Positions 45,901 through 57,786 of a DNA stretch of 64,000 bases are shown here, one piece after another. The number at the start of each line of letters is the position of its first letter. Position 1 is the stretch's first letter. The DNA is from Lotus japonicus (lineage: Eukaryota > Streptophyta > Magnoliopsida > Fabales > Fabaceae). Made by a program: the position numbers and the translations under genes. The notes beneath the pieces are model-generated. The model was not told the DNA's origin and searched no databases. It saw only the letters and a program-made list of their open reading frames with translations. The stretch lies in contig NC_080043.1 of NCBI RefSeq assembly GCF_012489685.1, positions 50,235,127 to 50,299,126 of the forward strand, given 5' to 3'.

Positions 45901-48601
45901 TTTCTACACAAATAATTACGTATTTACTTTGCATGAAGCTTTTCTCCAATGCCGTGATGCTGAATGTTGAGCAATAAAGGACCAACAGGAACGTGAGCTC
46001 AATGTTGAAGAGATGAGAATATTACCATAGATGTGTGGTTGCATAAGACAAGATAGAATTATGAATGGAATCATAAAAGGGAAAATTGGGGTGGCTTCTA
46101 CTATAAAAAAGATGGTAGAGTTCATCTTAGGTGATTGGCACGTGTGTGAAGAAGATCAATAGAAGCACTCGTTAAGCAAATGGTGGATAGTTTAATAGTT
46201 AAAGAAATTTGGAATTTAACAGTCTAAATTGAACTTAATTGACCCATCATGGCTGATTTTTTTTATTATATCTATGATATTTCCTGAGTGTCGGAATTAC
46301 AATTGAAGATTATCTAAACCTTGCCCTGTCTTGTATTTCTCATATGACCATATTTTCTATTAACCTTGTCATGTTATTTCTTGTGTTAATGTTCATCAAT
46401 AGCTTGTTCTTTTGGTGGGAACAAAGCTACAGCAAGTTATCGCAACCTTGGCATTGGAGAATGCTGGAATTAATGGCTTCTTCTCAGAAGTAAAGTTAAG
46501 GCCCCGTGATGAACTTTTCTGGTTTAAGAAGCCTGAACTATTGCTATCCTTAATCCACTTCATTCTCTTCCAGGTTGTTCATGGTTCGTCTACGTCCAGT
46601 TATTTCGTACTAAAATTTGTTATTTTTCTAACTTCTGATATTTTTTTCTTCCTTGGCAGAATGCATTTGAATTGGCATCGTTCTTTTGGTACTGGGTACT
46701 TCCTTATCCATGTTAAGATCTAGAATTAGACCATAGACTAATAAGGATCTTATCAAGTTTAAAGTGAATCTTACATAAGATAAACTATATTCTTGTGATT
46801 ATGATTCATTATCTCCAAAGCACCCGTAAAATATAAGATTTACACACTGTAACTTCAGGTGTTTTGATTTGACTAAACTAGTTAAATGTCTTCTTTTGAC
46901 TGCAGTGGCAGTTTGGATATAATTCCTGCTTTATTTGGAATCACCTCCTTGTTTATTTAAGGCTATTCTTGGGGTATGAAAAATTATGCACTTATTTTAT
47001 ATAAAATGTCAGTGTGAAATAGTTATTGGCTTAGTTTACCCAAGAATTTCTGCTTAAATCAACCATGTGTGGCTTTTATCTTTTCTTGCATCCGACCTTG
47101 CAGGTTCGCAGGACAGTTTCTTTGCAGCTACAGCACCTTGCCACTTTATGCACTCGTTACACAGGTAGCCCCAGAACCTAGAAGAAGGAAACAGCTTTAC
47201 ATCTAACTATATGACATGTTTTGGAAATCTTGAGTTATATAAATGGCATGCTTAATTCTTGGGCTTCATTTAGACATGGCTACAAGTGTGTGATTGTGAT
47301 AGAACCCAGAAAATGTAGAAGTATTATTGATGAAAACCCTAATTCCCAAATATGAATTAAAGGAAGATAAAAGAGAGATGCCAAATTCTCTCCCCAGAAT
47401 TACAAACTGGTATCCAATAACCAGACAACAATACTCTCGAAAACTCATCCGAATAAAGGTACACTCACCTCTTTTTATACTAAACCAAATAACCTAATAA
47501 AATATAAAATCTAATGCTGTCTTGATAAAAGATACTAAATACTAACATCTAATACTAAGTACTAACTAGCTAACCCTGAGTACCTATCAGATTGGTTCCC
47601 CGACGAAAGAAATTCATAAAGAGTAAAATCAATTCTGGATATAAAGATGTTTATGAGTCATTTTAAAGAATTGATTTCAGCCCTAAACTCAATTCTGCTA
47701 AAAGATTGGAGTTAGTAGCTTCTTTGTTCAACACAATCGATTCTGAGATTTTACAACTGGATTTCACAACATTACCCTTCAAAAACCATTTTTCTCTCCA
47801 ACCATAAATCACTTCATGTTCAACTCACTTTTACAGTGATAAATTTTGCTAAAACCAATTTTGTCCAAAATCAATTGTCACTGATCAAAACACGCACTAG
47901 CATGTTCCCTTCTCAAAAAGAGCAACTATAGATGACTTTTCTTTATTAATAATGAATAATATCTCTCTATCTTGTGTTGCTTGAGAAGTGGGGTTGTTGC
48001 GGTGAGTGTATTTGTGTAACAGTTAACTGTAATGTAAATAAACTTTTATATAATCCACATGAAGAGCATTGTTCACTTTTTTTCCTTTAAGTGAATGCTA
48101 ATGTCTGTACACTGGTGTCAATGGATATTCAAACACATCCTGTATCATTTCTGTGAAGGCGGTTTTTTTTTGCCATATTCAGGTCTCGTGCAATAACATC
48201 TTCCCTACTGTTTACTTCAGATGGGAACAAACTATAAAGCAGCACTGATTCCACAGAGGATAAGGGAGACAATTCATGGTTGGGGGAAGGCAGCTAGAAG
48301 GAAGAGAAGACATGGTTTGTTCCCTGATGACTCCACCATTCATACCGATACAAGCACTGTGCTGTACATTGAAGATGATGATCGATTAGTCGATACCACC
48401 GGAGAACTTGCCACAGTCACTGAAGTAGAATTACAACCTGTAACAACTGTTACATCTACCCCTTCACCCATTGCTAATGAAACTTCAAGCAGGGTTGTTA
48501 CACCCCTCCTTCGACCCTCAGCTTCAATATCTTCTTCAGCACCATTCAGTTCTAGAATAGAAGTAGTTCCAAGATCCTCCTCTATGCCAAGTGGAAGATA
48601 A
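36923..48601 (+). CDS. MLO: MLO-like seven-transmembrane protein, 15 exons
   Basis: Exons: 36923-37048, 37860-37917, 38073-38308, 38419-38535, 39516-39576, 42014-42108, 42703-42777, 43183-43268, 43665-43714, 45476-45516, 46403-46573, 46660-46695, 46906-46973, 47104-47164, 48221-48601. They join in frame to 1662 nt (553 aa). All introns are GT-AG except intron 3, which appears GC-AG (AAG/GCATGA). Family landmarks: N-terminal TPTWSVATVLSIFVAVSL membrane segment; ERSIHRLSNWL; MKEELMLLGFISLLLT; the extracellular Cys-containing loop; YEGLEQLHRFIFIMA; TCFFRQFGHSVVRADY; GPLWGFVVGFMLFNI; FQNAFELASFFWYWWQFGY; and the calmodulin-binding helix ALIPQRIRETIHGWGKAARR, then a Ser/Thr/Pro-rich tail. MLO proteins are plasma-membrane calmodulin-binding proteins, linked to Ca2+ channel activity and, depending on clade, to powdery-mildew susceptibility, root touch response or pollen-tube reception. 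It most resembles the AtMLO4/11/14 group (recognition by eye). No inactivating change seen. Confidence 0.95.
39690..40270. repeat. Unassigned repeat debris in MLO intron 5
   Basis: Contains aacacaagaaggggggttg, a phrase common in Copia-type LTR debris, and a short tandem of tagcacgttctgatgacta (~40078-40115). No coding signal; boundaries are approximate. Confidence 0.3.
40300..41130 (+). mobile_element. 5'-truncated Ty1/copia 3' end: RNase H plus LTR, in MLO intron 5
   Basis: Codons from ~40338 read AYSDAD-like, then in another frame ISWKCKKQDSGSKSSTEAEY, and after a frameshift near 40540 IIWLRGLLLELGFS...[28 protein letters not shown]...IADIFTKSLT, stopping at 40838-40840. This is the standard C-terminal RNase H of Copia pol. 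A purine tract (ttgagggga) and TGTCAATGG follow, so the 3' LTR is ~40846-41130 (ends tttaaca). Everything upstream is missing and the RNase H frame is broken, so it is a dead fragment in the same direction as MLO. Its LTR polyadenylation signal could in principle affect the host transcript. Confidence 0.85.
41131..41665. other. GC-rich island of unknown origin in MLO intron 5
   Basis: About 530 bases much richer in G/C than the surrounding intron and directly after the Copia LTR. Open frames occur on both strands (up to ~96 codons) with Pro/Ser-rich or Gly/Asp-rich low complexity. No family is recognised. It could be the GC-rich start of another element or a captured fragment. Confidence 0.35.
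41672..41905. mobile_element. Probable MITE in MLO intron 5
   Basis: Begins agggcctgttaagtttgag and ends caaaccaaatagcaaatag. The two ends are imperfect inverted repeats over ~50 bases, both including gttttcactt / aagtgaaaac. A gggcctgtt start is typical of small hAT or Harbinger-derived elements. No clean target duplication seen. Confidence 0.4.
43874..45128. mobile_element. GC-rich inverted-repeat transposon in MLO intron 9 (outer)
   Basis: The left end gttgttaatggcggatagcg and the right end (reverse complement agggttgtcaatagcgggct) form imperfect inverted repeats with many gctatagcg/gccgcta motifs. Flanks gagtacacacagtg (left) and gagtacacagtg (right) look like a diverged target duplication, perhaps 8-12 bp as in hAT-like elements. 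It is interrupted by the MULE at 44232-44878. A phrase containing gggcattttggggttttcgc is duplicated inside it at ~44130 and ~44908. Superfamily uncertain. Confidence 0.5.
44223..44887. mobile_element. Small MULE-type element with 9-bp duplication (inner, intron 9)
   Basis: Element 44232-44878 (647 bp) with inverted ends GG(C/T)TTAAATACTCT and long arms (~200 bases or more each, including tccctgaaattg and aagtccctactcgtgtttcc). The perfect 9-bp direct repeat ttaaaagtt flanks it at 44223-44231 and 44879-44887. The centre contains repeated gggttaattagat phrases. No coding capacity. Inserted in the GC-rich element around it. Confidence 0.7.
45680..45942. repeat. 131-bp tandem duplication in MLO intron 10
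   Basis: Two imperfect copies with a period of about 131 bases: ttgaataaacttttgaaga from 45681 and ttgaataaatttttgaaga from 45812, each ending near gcatgaagctt. Confidence 0.7.
45945..46200 (+). pseudogene. LINE-type pol C-terminal fragment in MLO intron 10
   Basis: With stops and gaps the plus strand reads ECWAIKDQQERELNVEEMRI, then RQDRIMNGIIKGKIGVASTI and a degenerate tail with KKMVEF..GDWHV. This is the familiar C-terminal portion of LINE-like RT proteins found scattered in plant genomes. Short and broken. Confidence 0.6.
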
Positions 48602-49059
48602 TCACGCAATGGAAGAAAATGATGCCAATGATGAAAAATGAAACAAGTGCATTGGCAAAGATAACAGTGCTTATTGCCATTACTAATTTATGTGGGACAC
48701 AGTTGTATCATATTGAGACATTGCATCTGTTGATGCCGCTATTCCCACCAAGAATCTTGCATATTAATATGAATATAAAAAAGAGCAAACCTCATGTATC
48801 ATCAATAAAGTTTAGCATTTTTCAGGTTATTATTTTTGAAAAAGTAATTTTGAATTTACAAAATACGGAATTACTTTTAAAAAAGTAATACTGCATTTAA
48901 GTATATGATGTATGTAAAATGCACGAGTTATGTGAACTGCAGAGTAAATTGTGGCAGTTTAAATTTCATTCTGCATCTTAATATGCGATATGCATAGTAA
49001 TTACCGCATTTTAAACTGTGGTGTACACTAAATTGCATTCCGCACTTCTGCTCATGGTA
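48602..49059 (+). other. MLO 3' untranslated region and flank
   Basis: AT-rich with several aataaa-like words (for example atcaataaag at 48802). No independent gene. The exact polyadenylation site is not determinable here. Confidence 0.4.
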
Positions 49060-49178
49060 TACTCCCTCCGTCACCTATTATAAGTCACTTTTACCTAATT
49101 CTCTAGGATTAAGAAAAGTGGTTAGAATTAGTTAGTTGCAATAGTTTTGTATATTTTTTCCTAAATTAACCCCATTTA
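49060..49178. mobile_element. Truncated Stowaway-like MITE
   Basis: ta/ctccctccgtcacctattataag at 49060 is the classic Stowaway (Tc1/mariner) TIR start next to its TA target. The other end is not found; the sequence is cut at 49178 by a Helitron 5' end. Confidence 0.5.
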
Positions 49179-50344
49179 TCTATATATATATGTAAAGCTC
49201 ACTTGAGTTATAAAGTATTAAATGTATTAAATAATGGTGTTGAACAAATTAAATTTCTATTACTTTTAATATAATGTAACTTTTGAAACATGTCAATCTG
49301 TTTGTTTTTTTGACTTTACACATCCCAATATAACATAACTTTTGAAAAATGCACAAAACCTTGATGAATTATGAGATATTTGGGTGCTACATTATACCTT
49401 TTGTAATTTATCTTCATATCTTGCATCCAAACGTAAGGTCCTCTTTAGGTTTTTCATTGGCCGAAACTACTAACATATCCTTTGTATTAAATTATGTAAT
49501 AAAAAATTTCTTTTTATTAAATAAATTAAATATAAAGATTGAAAACTGAAAGAAATTAACTAGAGACTATTTAGCTACCTACATTAAATAATAAAATTAT
49601 AAACTAAATTTTAAATTTATTTTTTACTTTACTCATACAACAAAAAACTACATTAAATATAAGAGTGTATTGGATGAAAACATTCTTTAAATATAATTTT
49701 TGATCTATTATATATTAGTAGAAATGACTTGAGAAAGAATATTAAAATAAAATAACTATGACAAAAGTGGAATAAATTTAAATTTAATAAATTAAAATTA
49801 CTTTATTGTTGATATAAAGTATTAAAAAAATGTCATGAACACAAAAGATGCCACAAATAGTGTATTGAGAGCCAACGCTAGCCACCGTTTTGAAGTTTAA
49901 TATGGATGGGGCGTCGAAAGGGAACCTTGGGGTGAGTGGTATTGGCGGAGTTTTGAGCGATCATGGAGGGAAGGTGTCAGGTTACTTTGCAAAAGGAACT
50001 GAAATGATGGGTGCTTTTGAGACAGAGGTTCAAGTAATGTTACACGCTTTATTATTTTGCCAGCATATTAAATTTTCAAATGTGGTGGTTGAGAGTGATT
50101 CCACCTTAGTGGTTGAGTGAGTATCTAGGGGAGATAGGAGGTCATGAAAATGAGAACAAGTGTTTAATCATATAGATCATTTTATGTCTGTAATTCAGTG
50201 TGTTAGTGTGGTGCATGTATTGCGTGAGAGAAACATTGTGCCAAACCAAGGGTGTAGTAGGGAACAACAGATATGGGTATATTGTGATCCAATGTTACCT
50301 AAATGAGAAGGTTGTTTCCATTTTTATTGCGTTTCAATAAAGTA
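49179..50344 (+). mobile_element. Partial Helitron followed by a LINE-type RNase H relic
   Basis: Starts TCTATATATATATGTAAAGC, a diverged version of the 5' end seen at 50345 and 53.55 kb, followed by AT-rich filler. No 3' hairpin/CTAG is found before the next Helitron, so it is truncated or interrupted. 49885-50340 is non-Helitron material (see next entry). Confidence 0.5.
49885..50330 (+). pseudogene. RNase H-like (RVT_3) domain pseudogene
   Basis: Reads LKFNMDGASKGNLGVSGIGG with the first catalytic Asp, then AFETEVQVMLHALLFC with the Glu, and VVESDSTLVVE with the second Asp. It stops at TGA 50118-50120, where the family has Trp. After further stops VVHVLRERNIVPNQG corresponds to the segment with the last Asp, here lost. 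It is the plant RVT_3 type found at the end of LINE pol proteins or as RNase H-like genes. Dead copy. Confidence 0.8.
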
Positions 50345-50410
<66 letters not shown>

Positions 50411-51897
50411 AAGGAGACTTGAGCTTTTGCATGTATTAAATGCATTAAACCATAAAGCTCCCATACATTTATATTAAATATATTAAAAAATAAAAATATA
50501 TTAAATATATTAAAAACTGAAAAAAAACTATATAATAAAAAACTATTGAACTACTAAAATAAAATAACAACATTCATAAACTTAAAATTGACTTGCACTT
50601 TGCATTTGACAAATATTAAAAATTAAAATTAAATATTAAATATTTATAAATATCTATCCATTTATATCTTTATGTATTTGTGACTTTGCTTAAAGTGATT
50701 GTATGACTACTAAAAAAATTGCTTATTGCAAAAGAAATGTTTAGCATTAAATAAGTTATGTGATATAAATAAAAATAAGTTATGTGATATAAGATCATTG
50801 TCATGCTCATTTAAATACAATAAAATAAAACTCTTGGTTTCCTGTAACCACCATTTTAAAATAATCAATTTCTAAAAGGATTTTGTAATTTTATAAATTT
50901 AATTGCTTTAAGAATAAATTAAAAATGAAAAACTTCCATTCTCCATTATCCGTTAATGAATAGCTCATTCTTAGAGGTGAGTCTTTTCTTCTTCCACTAC
51001 TCTATGGTCATTGAGAATGCAGTTGGAATTCCATATAATTGAAACTCCGCTTATCAAAAAAAATAATTAATACGGAGTAATAATAATAATTGAAACTCCA
51101 ACCAATCCTTTCGTTTTCAAAAATTCTTATTATTCTCACTCTCATGCTATTTAAACTAATTATATCAATTGCCAATTCTTCATGTTTCTATTCATCCCCT
51201 TCTCAACTTGCGTTGTCAATTATTTGTATAATATTCAAGCTGTTTTTCATACACGGTTTGTCTACCCTCTACTCAATTCACCATTTTAATTTTAGGATAA
51301 AGATGATTCACTTACACAGTTTAACACATGGTACCAGTTGTCCCCTCTGTCCTCTTATCAATTTACCAGCCATTTTAATTTCAGGAGAAAGAAGAAGCAG
51401 TAGCAGGTTCAATGACCATCTCTCTTGAATGCTCAAAGCATGTATTATACTGAAAACACAAGAAGAATTAAATTAAAGCTCTGCTACTAATTAATTACTA
51501 TAGAAAAGAAATTCTTCTATCTTGATTTCGCCCCCTAAATAATTTGAATTTTTTTTACTGCATTCAACCCTCAAATATGGCTTCTAATCATAAGTTTTTT
51601 TCACTTTTAGAATTATGTTATTGCCAAATTTAGGTTTCGTGAGGAGTGATATAGATTGGTTGATGAAATGGAGCCTGATCAGTTTCAGCGGACAATAAGA
51701 CCATATATGGTTTGATGATCGTTGCAACGTACTTACGGAGGTGTTTGAGCAAAGATCCAAAGCAACAATATGGATTTTATTCAAATAGGATTGAGTTTTA
51801 TTCAAATCTTTGTCTTTGAGTATTGATATGATGATCTTTTTCATTTTTCATACTTAATATTTTCATCAAAACATGTATATATGCTACTATTATATAT

Positions 51898-51945
<48 letters not shown>
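51898..51945. repeat. (AC)n(TA)n microsatellite
   Basis: Run of ac repeats passing into ta repeats. A pure (ta)n tract also occupies 50347-50407. Confidence 0.85.
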
Positions 51946-51950
<5 letters not shown>

Positions 51951-52397
51951 CATGCATCCCCTTCATAGTGCTTTGATATTATTTGGATTGTAAATTTTGT
52001 AGCCCAAAATTAAAAGTAATGACCCATGAATAAACATAGAATTAAAATATCAATACATTACATTTTGATATTTGGAGTATTTTGTGTCGCAAATGACTAT
52101 TTCTCTATAATATATCTAAAAGAAGAGTTTGATTGTATACTTTGACTTATATTCTCACCTTTTTTGCTTTCAGTAAATAATTATACTCAAATTTTTATGG
52201 ACCAAATGCACTATAGGGTTGCCATGGGAGCTTACTATGTTTTGGTATGTACAAGATACTAAGTCAATTGTTATTTTTTTTTTTCTTATAGCAATCTTGG
52301 TTTTCAAATTCATCTTACGTCAAGGATATGATTCTTTTCTATTACTCCATTTTCTTACTTCTCTTTTGATATTTATTTCTTTCCCGATTAGCGATTT

Positions 52398-52545
52398 TGG
52401 GAGCATATCAAGTGAGAGCAATGTTTATCGTGAGAGATTAGAACATTAAATCGTGATCATTATATTTTAATATTGATAGATCAAATTGTCACGATTTAAT
52501 GCTCTCATCTCTCACAATAAACATTGTTCTCACTTGATACGCTTC
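52398..52545. repeat. Long imperfect hairpin inside the Helitron
   Basis: Arms of ~66 bases at about 52398-52463 and 52478-52545 pair with few mismatches (shared atcaagtgag, caatgttta, gtgagaga, cattaaatcgtga), with only a short unpaired centre. It resembles a foldback MITE or a small-RNA-type hairpin. Expression unknown. Confidence 0.7.
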
Positions 52546-53548
52546 CTAGCGATTTCAATATATATATATATATATTAGTTTTTTTTTCATATGCAAGGGT
52601 TATGTCAAGGCATGAATTGTCTCATATTCTATTGCTGTAAAACGATTTCATGTCTTATGAAATTTTTTAATAAATATAAAATAACAGCAAGAATATATAT
52701 TATTTCAACATCTATATGAGCCTACAAGTGGTTCACTTAAATAAGTTGTGATAGAACTTATCTAAATTTACCAAATCAGTTTTATAATGAAGATTCTCTT
52801 AGAGAAATAGAAATACGGGCTCCTTAAATTTAAATTACATAGTTGATCGATGACATCAAGTGTTATATTATTCATATGATTTAAGGGACAAAATATTATT
52901 ACAAGAGTTCGTGTGAGATGGATAAAGGAAAACATAATATAATCGAACAAAAATTCATGTATTCGGTGAAGTTCTTAAGATCTTGATATTTAATAGGATA
53001 TCTAAAATATTGTATGCATCTAAAAATATGAATATTAATTATGTTACTCATGAACATTAATCCAGTCATGGGAAGGCGCAATGGTAAAAGATTAACTATC
53101 AAACATATAGAAGAATGGATAATAATAGATGAAAAATACTTACAAGAAGCAATCATATCGATACCAAAACCCTTATCCCATGGATAGCTCTTACCACAAG
53201 TTATGTAAGTGAAATTTTATCTGAGAAGAAAATAATTCACAATAAAAATGTTACAACAAAAAATATATTATTGTTGAGAATAATTCACCAAAAGGATGAA
53301 AATATTATTGAGTAAGATAAAATATATGCACAATATACTTTTTTGGCCACAAATGTATTATTTTGTTAAATATATTGTTAAATAATGAATTTTGTCAATA
53401 TTATTACATTTAATATATTTATATACTCTTAATCTTCTTTCATTTAATAATTAGTTTACCTTTAAACAAAATTATGTATGTTTTACAAAGATACATAATT
53501 AGAAAAACTTAAAAATAAGCCCGTGCAACGCACGGGTTTAATTTCTAG

Positions 53549-53755
53549 TATATATATATATATATGTATGTAAATGAGACTTGGGGTTTTGCATGTATTA
53601 AATGCATTAAACCATAAAGCTCCAATACATTTATATTAATTACATTAAAAAATAACATAAAATATTAAATATAAACTGAAAAAAATTATTTAATAAAAAA
53701 ACTATTCAACTACTTAAATTAAATAAAAACATTCATAAACTTAAAATTGACTTGA
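53549..53755 (+). mobile_element. Helitron 5' end, left flank of EPRV-1
   Basis: Directly after CTAG/T of the previous Helitron, a new ta tract leads into gtatgtaaatgagacttgggg and then matches 50409-50598 closely, breaking off after aaaattgacttg where viral codons begin. Confidence 0.6.
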
Positions 53756-55353
53756 ATGGACGGAAAGGACTTCCAATAACTGCAAGAGTCTCACTTATAG
53801 ACTCAACTTTCCACCACTATGAACATGCAGTTATTGGAACGGTTCTGACTACCTTGAATGCTGGAAGCGTAGTACTTACTATGTTTCCAAATTTCAACGT
53901 TCATCTAGCAGATCCAACAGTACCAAGAAGATTCAAGGTGCAAGTCCAGATAGTAGGTGCTCCTCAAGATTCAGAGGCTTTTGCAGCCTCCCTGAACCAT
54001 CAGATTGTCTTCCGTCTACAAGATCATTTTATTGATCTTCCCATGGAGAACAAGCTTTCAGAAAATGCTTTGATGATCATAGCAAATTCTGAAAATCATG
54101 CTCCATGTATTATCCAGATTCCCAAGCAGATTCCCAGAAAGAAACTTGAAGAACTAATTCCACTTGAGTGGATTAGTAATTATGAAGTTTTTAAGAAAGA
54201 TCAGCAGCCTGTGATGTACACTGAATCCACTATGAAAAGGTTCTCTGATGGTACTGTCAAGACCATTTTTAAGAGGAAGGAAAGAGTTTCATCTTCTTCT
54301 TCTAATCCTGTATTCTCCACCATGATGATTACTCTCGGAGAAAAGGAGAAGGAAATTCCTGTTCACTCCTTTAGAGAGGATGACACTCCTATTTATAGTG
54401 ACAAGATAAATGGTCACTTTATATGGGATGTAGCCCCGAAAATGTGTGATGAAGATTGTGATTGCTGGATGGATCGTGATGAGGATGAAGAAGAAGAGGA
54501 AGAAGAAGAGAAACCAAAATCTCCTTGCCGACCACCACCAAAACCAAGAAAACCAAAGCCAAATAGCCAATCTTGGTCTCTCTCCTCAAGACCAAAACCT
54601 CTACCTCTTTATCGAAAGGGCCTGATGGCCTTAAGAAAAGAAAAATATTGTCCTCCACCCAATGATCCTACCTTGATTACTTGGCCTCCTCCTCCTTCAA
54701 ACTGCAAAAATAACAACAGATTTTCCATTCCAAAGCCTTTACAGAAAGAAGCATGCATGATGTTCTCCTCTTCTAACTCCTATGACTATAATTTTCCTCC
54801 TCTTGAAAGGAAGAATGACCCAGTCAAGAAGGTTCAAACCAAGCCTTTTGTTACTAGTTCAGAAATGCTTCCTGATGGAGTTTCAAAACCTGTTACTCAA
54901 GCTGAAGAAGTTCTAAACTGGCAGACAGAGAACTCTTTGGCTCAAAACAAAATTTTGCAAAAGATTGACGAAAAGGTTGATTTCTTAGAACAAGAAATTA
55001 ACAAGATGTCTACAAAGCTACAGAAACATTACAAGGAAGTCAAACAAAAGCTTGGGAGCCTTGAAGAGGAAATAGGCGTAATGAAAAAAGAACGAATCTT
55101 CAATACCTCCTTTATGGAAAAGGAACGAGAGTTAAGGAGGACGCAAGCTCAATATGAAGAACTGAAAGAGCATGTTTCCAAACACCAGAATCCAACAGTC
55201 TTTGAAGGTGATCCTTACTATGTCCTACCTTCAAAGATCTTTCCAAATACTACTCTGTCAAAACCTCAAATTACTACTCCTCTTTTCCCTCCTTATCTAA
55301 AAATAGACACCGGCACCTCAAAAGAAAAAAAGGAAGGAAAAGGCTATCCCTGA
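53756..55353 (+). pseudogene. EPRV-1 movement protein (5'-truncated) and coiled-coil region
   Basis: The frame is already open at the Helitron junction. Residues ~1-120 (with GTVLTTLNAGSVVLTMFPNF) match the central and distal part of caulimovirid 30K-type movement proteins, which form plasmodesmal tubules. A Pro/Lys- and Glu-rich linker follows (about 230-330). Residues ~385-480 form a strong coiled coil (EVLNWQTENSLAQNKILQKI and following heptads) like those in virion-associated or polyprotein linker regions. It stops at TGA 55351-55353; similarity-type composition continues in another frame. The start codon and N-terminal part are absent. Confidence 0.8.
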
Positions 55354-55357
55354 ACCC

Positions 55358-55714
55358 ATGTCCTCTCCAGAAACATCACCAGAACCTTCCCCAAAGAAGA
55401 CTGAAATAGCCTCCACTGCATCCTCTCCAAAGCATCATCTAATGGTATCACAACCTGTTTCAAACTTCTTAGTTGGAGGTGAGATGTCTTCAGATGAATC
55501 ATCAGAGACGTCAGAAAACTCGGAGGATTCTTCTCAATATGCAGATTTAACAAATGCTCTTATGGCTACCGCCATAGATGAAGAACCTTCAGTAACGATG
55601 GATTATGAGTCGACAAGACTGCATCCTCGAGAAATCAATACTCCAATTCCTCCAGGAACTCCTTTATTCTCTATTGACAACATTCCTCCATCTCAATGGA
55701 GAAAGAAGTTTTAG
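55358..55714 (+). pseudogene. EPRV-1 acidic region in a shifted frame
   Basis: A 118-codon Ser/Glu-rich frame (SSDESSETSENSEDSSQY) ending PSQWRKKF, lying between the movement and capsid regions. The frame is +1 relative to both neighbours, which share a frame. Either two frame changes (about 55350 and 55700) broke a single polyprotein, or this is a separate small ORF. Acidic N-terminal capsid extensions are usual in caulimovirids. Confidence 0.6.
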
Positions 55715-57786
55715 ACTTCAAAGCATGGTTAGATGCAAAGATGGTGAAACCTGATGCTGATCAATACAAAGTTATTGAAGAATTTTGTGCAAACATGACC
55801 GGAGTCCTGAAAGAATGGTATGAAAGCCTCGGAGCAGTTCATCAAGACTCGTTCCATAGAATCTCTATTCCACAAGTAATTGCAACCTTGCAATTCCAAT
55901 TTCTAAGAGATCAATCTCTCCTAGATAAAGAGGTTCGAAGAGAATACTTTGAGATGAAGTGTTGTTCCCTCAAAAAGCCAGACTTGGAACGACACTATCT
56001 AAGAATGTCCCAGAGATTCTACCAGTTGAATGGTGTAAATGATCCCAGTCTGAAGAACACCTATGTCAGTTCTCTTCCAGATGAGTTGCAAGAAGAAATT
56101 TGGAGATTACTTCAGACTATGAACAAAGAAGTCACACAGATGACTATGGGAGAAATCTATCAGGTCAGCATCGCTGCCCTTGAAAAGATTTGTAGCCAAC
56201 AACAACTTTTTGAGAAGATGGTAAATGATAAAAAGAAGTACAGAGGTATTTGTAAAAAGAAATACCAAAAGATCAAATGCAAGGATGAGAATTGTCATTG
56301 CAAGACTTCAAAGCCTTTCAAAAAGGGAAAGAAATCCTTCTTCAAGAAAGGAAAAAAGAAGAACTTTAAGTTCTACAAAAAGAAATCTTTCAGAGGAAAA
56401 GGGAAAAATAGAAGATGCTTTATCTGCGGAGAAAAAGGACATTTTTCAAAACAGTGTCCTAAGAAGAAAGAAAAAGCAGCCAAGCTTGTTCAATCTCTTC
56501 TTTTAGATGAAGACGAGGATGTTGAATCCTTATACGAAGAACAAGAGGTAGATGGCCTTACAGTTTTTGGCATACAAGATTCAGATGCTGAATCTTCTGA
56601 AGATACAGAAAGCTCTGATGATAACAATGATGAGGATGGTGCTGAAATAGAACATTTTCCGGTACTAAACATGCAGGAGGTTAAACCGCAAGAAATTAAA
56701 TCGGAAATCAATGTTGTAAATCCTGAAACTCCTCCATTGCCAAATGTTGAAATTCAGATACTTCCTTCAAAGTATCATGTGCCAATACGCACCATTGCTT
56801 TTATAGATACTGGTGCTATGCGCAGTATGATGAATCCAGCTATTGTACCCTCTGAATACTGGGTAAAGGAAACTCATCATTTCAAAGCAGCAAACAGGGA
56901 GACATTCAAAACTACCCTCATGACTAAAAATAAAATTGGGATTAAATTATTCCCTAATTTTATTTTTTGGACTAAAGTCATAGGGTCAGAGCTTCCAGAC
57001 AAAGATATTCTTATCGGTTGGGACATTTACGTCCAGTGCCAAAAGCTTAAAGTTCTCGCGAATGGAATCAGGTACAAAAGGGACTTTAAGCCATTCTGCC
57101 TAATTCCAAGGCTTTTTACCTTGGCAGAAGCTCCGCCGGGATATGAAGAGATACAAGAAAAGCTGTTAAAGCTTTGTGCTGATAGTCATGATCTCTTCAG
57201 TCATCCAAATCCTCTCTGGAAGAAAAAAGAATTTTTTGTTCAGTTGCCTTTCAAGCTAAATGAAGATATCAATCCTACAAAGGCAGCACACCCTGGAATG
57301 ACTTCTTCAGAACTCAAGGCGGCACAAGAAGAATGTCAACAACTTATCAAACAAGGTTTGATAGAACCAACAAAATCAAAGCGGGCTTGCACGACATTTT
57401 ATGTGAATAAGAGATCAGAACAAGTCAAGCAAAAGAAAAGGCTTGTAGTGGATTATCATCCTTTGAACCAATTCATCAAAGATGATAAGTTTCCATTGCC
57501 AAAAATCTATTCTCTTTATTCCTACATAAAGAATGCCCACATCTTTTCAAAATTTGATATGAAGTCAGGATTTTGGCAACTTGGCCTTGATCCAAAGGAC
57601 AGACCCAAGATGGCTTTCTGCATTCCAAATGCCCATTACCAATGGACAGTCCTTCCATTTGGTCTCAAGGTTGCACCATCATTATTCCAGAAAGCCATGA
57701 CAAAAATCTTTGAACCAATATTGCATACCTCTTTGGTGTATATTGATGATGTACTTTTATTCTCTCCTGATGAAGAAAGTCATTAA
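55696..57786 (+). pseudogene. EPRV-1 capsid, protease and reverse transcriptase (ends at a nonsense codon)
   Basis: 696 codons. Capsid core at ~1-180, a Lys-rich stretch, then the CCHC knuckle CFICGEKGHFSKQC (~240-253) typical of viral capsids. The protease has IAFIDTGAMRSM (Asp-Thr-Gly, ~370). The RT runs from RLVVDYHPLNQFI (~581) through FDMKSGFWQL and LPFGLKVAPSLF to catalytic YIDDVLLFS (~681). The TAA at 57784-57786 comes soon after that site, within the RT domain, and the same frame continues beyond it, so it is a nonsense mutation. No functional product is expected. Confidence 0.88.

Larger units (their letters stand above)
50345..53548 (+). mobile_element. Non-autonomous Helitron with both ends
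   Basis: Begins A/TCTATATATA with a long (TA)n tract and GTAAAGGAGACTTGAGC. Ends with the hairpin cccgtgcaacgcacggg (53519-53535), then ttaatttCTAG (53545-53548) and T. These fit Helitron rules: 5' TC, 3' hairpin plus CTRR, insertion between A and T. The 3.2 kb interior is AT-rich, lacks Rep/helicase and holds a dinucleotide repeat (51898-51945) and a long hairpin (52398-52545). Pairing this 5' end with this 3' end is inference; nested ends from different copies are possible. Confidence 0.6.
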
